Assembly (NCBI RefSeq): GCF_043951855.1 | Contig: NZ_JBINJW010000033.1 | Span: forward strand, 1 to 29,563 | Length of the DNA stretch: 29,563 nt | Direction of reading: 5' to 3' | DNA from: Proteiniclasticum sp043951855 | Lineage (GTDB): Bacteria; Bacillota; Clostridia; Clostridiales; Clostridiaceae | Notes under the pieces: generated by a model | Seen by the model: the letters and a program-made list of their open reading frames with translations, nothing else | Database searches by the model: none | Told to the model about the DNA's origin: nothing | Shown: positions 23,377-29,563 of the stretch, piece by piece | Position numbering within the stretch: position 1 is the first letter of the stretch | Layout: each line of letters opens with the position of its first letter | Position numbers and translations under genes: made by a program

Positions 23377-24900
23377 TCATTTTCTGTTCTGGACGAATAT
23401 GATTTTTCTTCCATGTGCGGAAACCACATCGGTCCATCTCTTCACGAATTCACCTCTCGCCCACTCTGCCATGATGATTTCTTCTTCTTCTTTGATTTCG
23501 ATGAGCTGCAGTGGTTCTTCCGCAATCTCATTTACGCCGATGATATTATACATCATAAGGTACTTAGGTGTTCTTACCAGAAGGAAGCTGTTCCCCGGCG
23601 CATTGAATGCATCGATGGCCTGCGGCACACGCTCCTTGACACTGACCCAAGGGACTGTCAGATCATCATATGTCACAATGTCCCGAACCGGTTTAAGCGC
23701 GATGGGCACTTTATAGACCTGTTCCTCATTTTCCTCATTCATGGCAAGAAGTCTTGATTCCATCATCCAGTACCCATGGTGCCTCTTCAGGATGAAACTG
23801 CTGAACAGATTTTCCTTGCTCACGGTTTCCTTCTCCAGTGCCTCTTCTCTTTCTATGACCTGATCTGCAGAATTTATGAAAGCTGTCACGCCATCCTTCG
23901 GATCCAGTTCATTGATGTTCGCCGGTCTGTAATTATTGTAGTTGTCTACCGAAATGGTCATGGCCTTGGGCATATTGGCATTTGATGCGTCACCTGATTC
24001 TGTAGAGACAAGGCTTACATAATTATTCCCGACAAACTCGACTTCCAGGAAGGTGCTCGGGTAGTTGTAGTCGATTTTGTCTTTGACATTGCTGGGGGTT
24101 CCTGTGATGGCATAGATATTCAGTCTTTCCTTTTCCGTGCCATCCACTTCATCCCGCTGCACTTCCAGCTTCCAGAACTCTTTCCTTGGAAAAAGAATGT
24201 TGTCCACTTCATACACTTCCTGGATTTCACCATCGTTTGTGATCCAGAGCGTTCTGTAGCTCTGTTCCAGCGTTTCCTCATCTCGTTCCCCACGAAGACC
24301 GATGAGTACGCCTGCTCTTGGTTCGAAGAGACTGTCATTTGCCATTGCAGCTTCAGGTGCACCGCCGAACTCTTCGGACGCTGCTTCATCCATAATGAAT
24401 ACTTCCGCGGGTTCATCCTGGACCCTGGAAAGGGTGATGAAATTATTACCCTTGACCACGGCGATGTGCTCCTCGTCCAGCCTGAACACCTCATAGAAGG
24501 CGCGGTCTGTGCTGTTGATCCTGATGACCTCGAGGCTTTCCTTCGTCAGCTTGAGCCTGGACGGATTCACTCTGTACTTCTCCAGAAAATAATCGAAGGT
24601 GTTCACAAGCTTGGAGATGTATCCCGGCAGTTCCACCTGCTCAAGTCCTACTCTGGCCCCTTGCATTGAAAACTCCGCTGTGAAATCGCTGAAATTCGTT
24701 TCATCCACGAATTTCCCTTCTTCCAGGTTGATCACATCTTGAAAGACATACCTTCCTTCAATGGAAATTCCTGGTGTATGGGGCTTCATGACACTTGCCT
24801 TCACATCGTCCATACCAAAGGAGCATCCGGATAAAGTGAGCATGAGAAGAAGACCCAGCAGAAGTCCTATTCCTTTTTTATACCAGTTTTCTTTGTTCAT
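23377..24900 (-). CDS. Large lipoprotein of unknown function linked to the two-component system
   Basis: I do not recognise this 507-residue protein. A lipoprotein signal peptide ends at Cys26 (lipobox LSGC), so the remainder is on the outer face of the membrane. No repeats or metal motifs stand out. The body alternates beta-rich segments and acidic stretches, with one lone KEEEEI-rich region near the C-terminus. The start at 24900 has AAGGAG nine bases upstream; earlier in-frame codons lie inside the kinase gene. It begins four bases after the histidine kinase stop. Position after a response regulator and kinase recalls walR-walK-yycH, and an accessory role for the kinase is inferred, but no YycH similarity is visible. 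Confidence 0.83.
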   Translation of the reverse strand: MNKENWYKKGIGLLLGLLLMLTLSGCSFGMDDVKASVMKPHTPGISIEGRYVFQDVINLEEGKFVDETNFSDFTAEFSMQGARVGLEQVELPGYISKLVNTFDYFLEKYRVNPSRLKLTKESLEVIRINSTDRAFYEVFRLDEEHIAVVKGNNFITLSRVQDEPAEVFIMDEAASEEFGGAPEAAMANDSLFEPRAGVLIGLRGERDEETLEQSYRTLWITNDGEIQEVYEVDNILFPRKEFWKLEVQRDEVDGTEKERLNIYAITGTPSNVKDKIDYNYPSTFLEVEFVGNNYVSLVSTESGDASNANMPKAMTISVDNYNNYRPANINELDPKDGVTAFINSADQVIEREEALEKETVSKENLFSSFILKRHHGYWMMESRLLAMNEENEEQVYKVPIALKPVRDIVTYDDLTVPWVSVKERVPQAIDAFNAPGNSFLLVRTPKYLMMYNIIGVNEIAEEPLQLIEIKEEEEIIMAEWARGEFVKRWTDVVSAHGRKIIFVQNRK

Positions 24901-24904
24901 GACA

Positions 24905-26302
24905 CTACACTCCTTGTGGTAGCCTGAGGGTGATTTTCGTTCCCTCATTCACTTCGCTTTCTATGAGCAGTTCTCCTCCATGGAGAAGAGCGATTTCATC
25001 ACAGATGGAAAGTCCGATTCCATTGGATGAATTCGAAGTCTTTCCTTTATAGAACTTTTCCTTCACATTTTTAATGTCTGTCTCGGATATTCCGGTTCCA
25101 TTATCTTCCACGATGAAATCCACCCCGGTTTTATTTCTGATCATCCGCAGTGAAATCTCTCCTTTTCCTTCTTCTGTGAACTTGAAGGAATTATCCAGAA
25201 GATTGATGAATACCTGCTTCAGTCTGTTGAGGTCTGCATAGATGGTGCCCATTTCTTCCTCTTTTTCTATGATAAGCTTCTTTTTCTCACGATTGGCCCG
25301 ATTCTCCATATGATGATGGATGAAGTCGAAAAGTTCACGCACATCAATGCGTTCCTTTTCCAGTGTGATCTTTCCTGAAACAAATTTCGAGAAATCAAGC
25401 AGCTCATCCACCATGCTTTTCAGTCTATCGCTTTCATTGGAAATGATATCCAGGCCCTGTTCCAGAAGCTGGTAATCGGTGGAAGGATCCTTCAGCGTCA
25501 CCGCCCACCCTTTGATGGAAGTAAGCGGAGTTCTCAGTTCATGGGAGACGGAAGAAATGAAATCATTTTTCAGTTCCTCTTTTTTCTTGATTTCACTGGC
25601 CATGTGGTTCAAGGTATCGGAAAGCTTTCCGATCTCATCCTCATGCATTTTCACGCTGACCACATTATAGTTTCCTGTCGCCATGATTTCCGCCGTCTTT
25701 GTCAGTTTTTCAATGGGGCGTATGAATCGCATCCCCAGAATATTGCTGATGAACGTGGAAATGATGATCACCGCGATGCCGAAGACAATGAAGTTCATGA
25801 TGATGATACCCATGGAGCTCTCCACCCCTCTCAAGGAAGTGATGAACCGAAGTACACCTACGATTTCATTGTTTCCATAAAGCGGCTTTGAAACCGCCAT
25901 AAGCTTTTCTCCTGTGACAGGATGGGTGTAGATCGTGGATCCGCTGTTTCCTTCCAGCGCCAGCTGCACATCCTCCGCCTCCAGGACCCCTTCCGGTCTG
26001 TTTCCAGTGGAATCCAGAAGCACACTGCCTTCGAGACTGATGATCTGTACCATGGCACTTGACTGCCTCCAGAAAGCATCCTCGTCATTGGCCACATTCT
26101 GTTCCAGTGTGTCATCCGCATAATACCTGGCATAGGTGTCCGTCGCCACGGAGAGCTGATTGTATAAGGTGTCTCTTACGTTGTTGTTGAAATAGGAACG
26201 AAGCACACTGGCTAAAGCGATATCTGTAATGACCAGAGTCACGATGATGATGATCAGATAGCTTATGGCTAGTCTGGATTTCAGACTGTTTCTTAACCTC
26301 AT
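24905..26302 (-). CDS. Membrane sensor histidine kinase
   Basis: The 465-residue kinase has two transmembrane segments (about 13-34 and 165-190) flanking a roughly 130-residue extracytoplasmic sensor region that fits a PAS-like fold (VQIISLEGSVLLDSTG, then VSKPLYGNNEIVGVLRF). A HAMP domain (about 190-243), a HisKA domain with phospho-acceptor His254 (SHELRTP) and a HATPase domain with NLLDNSFKF, DNGTGIS and GIGLSI boxes follow. It autophosphorylates and passes phosphate to the response regulator encoded just upstream. Overall it resembles PhoR/WalK kinases. AAAGGGAG lies four bases before the ATG, and the gap to the regulator gene is 33 bases. Confidence 0.94.
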   Translation of the reverse strand: MRLRNSLKSRLAISYLIIIIVTLVITDIALASVLRSYFNNNVRDTLYNQLSVATDTYARYYADDTLEQNVANDEDAFWRQSSAMVQIISLEGSVLLDSTGNRPEGVLEAEDVQLALEGNSGSTIYTHPVTGEKLMAVSKPLYGNNEIVGVLRFITSLRGVESSMGIIIMNFIVFGIAVIIISTFISNILGMRFIRPIEKLTKTAEIMATGNYNVVSVKMHEDEIGKLSDTLNHMASEIKKKEELKNDFISSVSHELRTPLTSIKGWAVTLKDPSTDYQLLEQGLDIISNESDRLKSMVDELLDFSKFVSGKITLEKERIDVRELFDFIHHHMENRANREKKKLIIEKEEEMGTIYADLNRLKQVFINLLDNSFKFTEEGKGEISLRMIRNKTGVDFIVEDNGTGISETDIKNVKEKFYKGKTSNSSNGIGLSICDEIALLHGGELLIESEVNEGTKITLRLPQGV

Positions 26303-26335
26303 AGTACTCCCTTTTAACCTTTCGTGAATTTATTG

Positions 26336-27025
26336 CTATTCTTTGCCCCATCTGTATCCGGTTCCCCATACAGTCTCGATGTACTGGGGTTCGGAAGGGT
26401 TGTCTTCGATCTTCGCTCTCAGTCTTCTCATATTCACATCCACAATTTTCGGATCCCCTATGAAGTCATAGCCCCATACCAGGTTCAGAAGCTCGTCTCT
26501 TGAGAAAGCCTTTCCTTCATTTTCCAGAAAGATCTTCATGATCGCAAATTCCTTTGGTGTCAGTTCAATGTATTCTTCCCCTTTTCTTAGGGTCTGCGAA
26601 TACTTGTCCATGGTGAAGACGCGGCTCACAAGAAGCTTTCCTTCTTCTCCGATGCCCTTGGCATCCTCCAGTCTTCTGATCAGGGCTTTTGTTCTGAGAA
26701 TGAACTCAGTGGGATTGAAAGGCTTCACCACATAATCATCCGCGCCATGTTCCAGCCCTGAAATCTTGTCCAGGTCCTGCCCTTTCGCTGTCAGCATGAT
26801 GATGCCGATGTTCGGATGCGTCTCTCTTAATCTTCTGCAGACCTCAAATCCGTCTATACCCGGAAGCATCACATCGAGCACTGCCACATGTGGTTTTTCA
26901 AGTTCTGTCAGTCTCAATGCTTCTTCTCCGCTGCCCGCTTCTATGACGGAAAACCCGTTGCGTTCGAAATTGATTTTCAGGAACGCTCTGATGCTGGATT
27001 CATCTTCGCAAATAAGTATCTTCAT
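26336..27025 (-). CDS. OmpR/PhoB-family response regulator
   Basis: The 229-residue protein has a receiver domain with the acidic pocket Glu7/Asp8, phospho-acceptor Asp51 (VLDVMLPG) and the conserved Lys in VVKPFNP. A C-terminal winged-helix DNA-binding domain follows (ELTPKEFAIMKIFLEN, then DVNMRRLRAKIEDNP and TVWGTGYRW). It is the partner of the histidine kinase encoded next. AGGAAGGTG precedes the ATG. Its distance to the deacetylase stop is 52 bases, with no terminator or convincing promoter between, so one operon is likely. Confidence 0.96.
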   Translation of the reverse strand: MKILICEDESSIRAFLKINFERNGFSVIEAGSGEEALRLTELEKPHVAVLDVMLPGIDGFEVCRRLRETHPNIGIIMLTAKGQDLDKISGLEHGADDYVVKPFNPTEFILRTKALIRRLEDAKGIGEEGKLLVSRVFTMDKYSQTLRKGEEYIELTPKEFAIMKIFLENEGKAFSRDELLNLVWGYDFIGDPKIVDVNMRRLRAKIEDNPSEPQYIETVWGTGYRWGKE

Positions 27026-27077
27026 TTAAGTTCACCTTCCTATTGATTCAGTTTTTCTTCTTCTACCGTGTTTCCTT

Positions 27078-28043
27078 TTATTTCAGAATACCAAAGCTGT
27101 ATCCTTCATTTCTCAGCGTATCAATGATCATGGGAAGAGACTCTGTTGTCATTGTCTTGTTCTCCGCATCGTGCATGAGCACCACAATCACATCTTTCAC
27201 ATTGGTGTACACAAGGGACTCCATGACAAAAGCCGCAAGGGCTTCCGGATCTTTGGGTCTTCTTGCTGTAGGCTCTGAATCTCCATTCATGGCATTCCAG
27301 TCGATATACTCTATTCCATCTTCATTGAGATATGCATCAGCCTCTTCAATGCCTTTCCAGCTCATGTGACCTCCAGGATATCTCACCACATGGGACTTGA
27401 AATCCTCTTTTCCTGTCACTTCTCTGATCTTCTCCTGAAGAAGATCCATCTCGTCCTTTATGAATTCCTTATCTGCTGTATTGCCAGGATAAAGCTTCTC
27501 ATATACATGGGTATAACTATGAAGTGCAATGGCGCTTCCTTCCTCAAGGATTCTGTTCAGCACATCTCCTGAAGTAGTACTGTTTTCAATACTGGTGCCG
27601 ATGGTGAAGAACGTTGCCGCTGCATCTTTCTCTTTCAGGATATCCAGTATTTTCCCTGTATTCTGTGGACTTGGTCCATCATCAAAGGTCAGAAAGGCGA
27701 TCTTCTCGCCCTCATAGGCTTCCACCCCAGTGATCCAGTTTCTCACATCCCTGGTACTATAGGCATAGTCCGAAGCCTCGTGGATATGATTGGCGTTCTT
27801 CACCAGATCCTTCGGATTCACCTCTATGACTTCAGGAAGAGGTTCCTCTTCCGCTTCTGGCTCCACCACGATGGGCGTCTTCGAAGTGAATTTATCTTCT
27901 CCTATGAGCTTAAAGATTGTGAGACCTAAAACCGATCCGATGACAAGCACAAACAGGACGGTGATCAGAATCCCTTTGGATTTCTTCTGGGTTCTGTAGT
28001 ACGTCCCTCCACTGTTATTGAATATATTCTTATTTTTTTTCAT
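27078..28043 (-). CDS. Membrane-anchored polysaccharide deacetylase (peptidoglycan type)
   Basis: The 321-residue product has a basic N-terminus and one transmembrane segment (about 24-45), followed by a Pro/Glu-rich linker (55-78). A NodB-type carbohydrate esterase 4 domain carries its motifs: TFDDGPS with Asp121/Asp122, HSYTH with metal His175/His179, RYPGGH with Arg221, an acidic DWN segment and VVLMHD with His291. All catalytic motifs are intact. Family members remove acetyl groups from N-acetylglucosamine or N-acetylmuramic acid in the wall. The start at 28043 is chosen for GGAGGG just before it and the basic signal-anchor; an upstream in-frame ATG lacks a ribosome site. It is the first gene of the likely operon with the two-component system. 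Confidence 0.92.
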   Translation of the reverse strand: MKKNKNIFNNSGGTYYRTQKKSKGILITVLFVLVIGSVLGLTIFKLIGEDKFTSKTPIVVEPEAEEEPLPEVIEVNPKDLVKNANHIHEASDYAYSTRDVRNWITGVEAYEGEKIAFLTFDDGPSPQNTGKILDILKEKDAAATFFTIGTSIENSTTSGDVLNRILEEGSAIALHSYTHVYEKLYPGNTADKEFIKDEMDLLQEKIREVTGKEDFKSHVVRYPGGHMSWKGIEEADAYLNEDGIEYIDWNAMNGDSEPTARRPKDPEALAAFVMESLVYTNVKDVIVVLMHDAENKTMTTESLPMIIDTLRNEGYSFGILK

Positions 28044-28406
28044 AAACCCTCCGGTTAATCTATATCCATTGTATGAAATATCAACATCTATTTTGTTACA
28101 AAGCAGATTCATTTTCCGTAAATCATATGCATACACATACCATTTTTATTCTACCATAGATTCGTGCACAGTTGATTCATCTGTTCTGTCTTCCTTAGGT
28201 TATCACAATTTGATTATATAGCAGAATGATAATAATATTCTACATCTGTTCTTAACCTTTACAAGATGTTCACCTCCATGCGTTCTAATGGAATTGCAAT
28301 ATAGAGGGATTAATTGTAGAATTAGATAAATAGACCGTTCATTTTTCATAAGGGCCTGTTCTGATGAACTGCCAGAAAAGTGATCAATTTTAGAGGAGTG
28401 AATAAA
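28044..28406. other. Divergent intergenic region between the deacetylase and EIIA genes
   Basis: This AT-rich 363-base region has no credible gene. It contains the EIIA promoter (28294-28322) whose -35 lies within the palindrome ATTGCAAT (28293-28300). For the deacetylase, TAGAAT near 28150 on the minus strand is a possible -10 with only a weak -35. A short hairpin GTTC-tgat-GAAC lies in the EIIA leader. Confidence 0.6.
28294..28322 (+). promoter_or_regulatory. Promoter of the PTS EIIA gene
   Basis: TTGCAA (28294-28299) and TAGAAT (28317-28322) are exactly 17 bases apart. The leader to the ATG is about 80 bases. I saw no catabolite-responsive cre site. Confidence 0.72.
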
Positions 28407-28886
28407 ATGTTTGGAATGTTCAAGAAAGAAGGCGCAATTGTTGCCCCTGTATCAGGAAAGACTATAGATATCAAAGATGTGCCAGATGCAGTCTTTGCTG
28501 AAAAAATGGCTGGCGATGGCCTGGCCATCGACCCCACCGGAGACACCTTCGTGGCACCTGCTGATGGTGAGCTGACTATGCTTTTCGGTACAAAGCACGC
28601 CTTCGGCATGACACTGGACAAGGGCGTACAGATTCTGGTTCATATCGGACTGGATACAGTCTCCTTGAACGGTGAAGGATTCACCGCTATGAAAGAGCAG
28701 GGGGACAAAGTCAAGAAAGGTGATCCGATCGTAAAGATCGATCGTGAGCTCATCACATCCAAAGGATTTTCACTGATTACTCCAGTGATCTTCACAGATA
28801 TGGATGTCCTGAAGAGCTTCGAACCCCATGTAGGCATTGATGTCGAAGCCGGTGAAACAACCGTACTGACCTATAAAGCAAAATAG
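28407..28886 (+). CDS. crr: PTS glucose-family EIIA component
   Basis: The 159-residue cytoplasmic protein accepts phosphate from HPr and passes it to an EIIB domain of a sugar PTS. The phospho-acceptor His79 sits in ILVHIGLDTVSLNG, with the helper His64 in TKHAFGM. The barrel signature APVSGKTIDIKDVPD.VFAEKMAGDGLAI is present in parts near residues 13-41. It is a free-standing EIIA, as in Crr, not fused to EIIBC. GAGGAG lies eight bases before the ATG at 28407; an upstream in-frame ATG at 28380 is not supported. In Gram-positives it serves transport more than regulation. No EIIBC gene is nearby, so it probably serves transporters encoded elsewhere. Confidence 0.94.
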   Translation: MFGMFKKEGAIVAPVSGKTIDIKDVPDAVFAEKMAGDGLAIDPTGDTFVAPADGELTMLFGTKHAFGMTLDKGVQILVHIGLDTVSLNGEGFTAMKEQGDKVKKGDPIVKIDRELITSKGFSLITPVIFTDMDVLKSFEPHVGIDVEAGETTVLTYKAK

Positions 28887-28897
28887 AATCGAAACGC

Positions 28898-28932
28898 AAA
28901 AAGAAGTTCATCTTTACGGTGAACTTCTTTTT
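28898..28932. terminator. Terminator after the EIIA gene
   Basis: A perfect 13-bp stem (28898-28910 with 28920-28932) has a 9-base loop. The A-run and T-run flanks allow use from both sides, which suits the converging acetyltransferase gene. Confidence 0.93.
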
Positions 28933-28986
28933 CTGTGTTTTCTGTTTTCGTAACATAAAAAGCTTTGATTATGAACAGTAATGACG

Positions 28987-29418
28987 TCAGAGATTGAAAA
29001 AGTAAGTAATATCGTCATCATGAGCAGATTCTCCACCGACTGATTCATACAAAGCACAAGCGGCTCGATTAGATTTTTCTGTAACAAGAAAAAATCTGCA
29101 TATACCAGTAAGTTTGCACAATGACTTCACTCCGCTTAAAATATGCTTGCCGACACCTTGTCGCTGAAATTCGGGAAGTACGCTAACTTCATGGATATAT
29201 AACATATTTCCTATATTATTCAATCTGTTAAGCTCGTAACCATATGCAAACCCGATCACTCTATTGTTTTCAATACAAGCAAAAATAAGGCACATAGGAT
29301 TTGCTAAAAACAGACGCGCATTTTCTTCGCAAATGAAATTACTGCGAAAATCTCCCTCCATCTGACAGACTAAATCCAAATCGCAAATCCCCAGTTTTCG
29401 ATAGATTCTTTTATCCAT
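28987..29418 (-). CDS. GNAT-family N-acetyltransferase
   Basis: The 143-residue product has the GNAT fold with the acetyl-CoA pyrophosphate loop QRQGVG (85-90), preceded by the strand YIHEVSVLPEF and followed by VTEKSNRAACALYESVGG. The IGFAYGYELNR and LYESVGG segments recall GNAT enzymes annotated near aminoglycoside 3-N-acetyltransferase I, but substrate cannot be assigned from sequence. The start at 29418 is chosen for the AGGATGG site six bases upstream; an upstream ATG at 29454 is weaker. The gene is clearly more AT-rich than its neighbours and uses more ATA, TTA and AAA codons, suggesting recent transfer. Confidence 0.85.
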   Translation of the reverse strand: MDKRIYRKLGICDLDLVCQMEGDFRSNFICEENARLFLANPMCLIFACIENNRVIGFAYGYELNRLNNIGNMLYIHEVSVLPEFQRQGVGKHILSGVKSLCKLTGICRFFLVTEKSNRAACALYESVGGESAHDDDITYFFNL

Positions 29419-29491
29419 ACCACACCATCCTAATTTGAAAATGAAATAAACCATTCAGTATATACAACAAATGCATTATTACGTCTGAATC

Positions 29492-29512
29492 TATAGTGAT
29501 AATTATACTATA
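29492..29512. promoter_or_regulatory. Dyad and -10-like sequence upstream of the acetyltransferase
   Basis: TATAGT/ACTATA arms (29492-29497 and 29507-29512) flank a TATAAT on the minus strand (29502-29507). No good -35 is visible. It may be the acetyltransferase promoter with an operator. The window ends at 29563 with no further gene visible. Confidence 0.35.
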
Positions 29513-29563
29513 TTCTCAAATGACATTCTATTTTCGATTACAGATTTTAAACAGCGCCAAATA

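Noticed and set aside
23377..24900. YycH-family regulator
   Set aside because: Only the gene position fits; sequence features of YycH are not visible and the protein has a lipobox instead of a plain membrane anchor.

Overview
The window looks like a chromosomal segment of a Gram-positive, anaerobic, amino-acid-fermenting member of the Clostridia (Bacillota). Supporting signs are strong AGGAGG-type ribosome binding sites, some TTG starts, a HelD-type RNA polymerase recycling factor, a PadR regulator, a membrane-anchored HtrA protease, an OmpR/histidine-kinase pair, a glucose-type PTS EIIA, and lipoproteins instead of outer-membrane proteins. Base composition is moderate in most genes, with AT-rich intergenic regions. 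Genus is not claimed. No tRNA, rRNA, CRISPR array, insertion sequence or prophage block was seen.

Layout. 152-3080 (+): HelD-like helicase overlapping a zinc-ribbon methyltransferase, ended by a bidirectional terminator. 3144-4633 (-): PadR regulator and DUF2812 membrane protein in a 4-base-overlap operon behind a large palindrome. 4825-6228 (-): HtrA-type protease. 6567-8339 (+): secreted FMN/FAD lipoprotein reductase of the fumarate reductase family. 8422-10443 (-): tsaD followed by a catalytically degenerate alpha/beta-hydrolase. 10762-11409 (+): RusA-type nuclease with an extra zinc knuckle. 11606-13306 (+): CapA-family protein. 13490-15546 (+): membrane diguanylate cyclase coupled to a small membrane protein. 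15677-20769 (-): histidine-degradation operon hutU-ftcD-hutI plus an unusual FAD oxidoreductase. 21049-21678 (+): LiaI/LiaF-like membrane protein. 21741-23124 (-): lipid kinase and a charged helical protein. 23377-28043 (-): polysaccharide deacetylase, response regulator, histidine kinase and an unknown lipoprotein. 28407-28886 (+): PTS EIIA. 28987-29418 (-): AT-rich GNAT acetyltransferase.

How they fit together. The hut genes convert urocanate to imidazolonepropionate, formiminoglutamate and glutamate, passing the formimino group to tetrahydrofolate. HutH and formimino-THF cyclodeaminase are not in the window. The secreted flavoprotein could dispose of electrons from such fermentation onto an external acceptor, which is an inference. 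The deacetylase, two-component system and lipoprotein look like a wall-sensing and wall-modification unit.

The points most worth a second look are the hydrolase with its triad replaced beside tsaD, the hut-linked FAD protein with a broken second dinucleotide-binding motif, the flavinylated lipoprotein reductase with a dyad around its promoter, the structured tsaD leader with a mini-ORF, the RusA homologue with an Asp-to-Asn change, the 38-bp PadR palindrome, and the deacetylase/two-component/lipoprotein unit. None of these could be tested by database search here.
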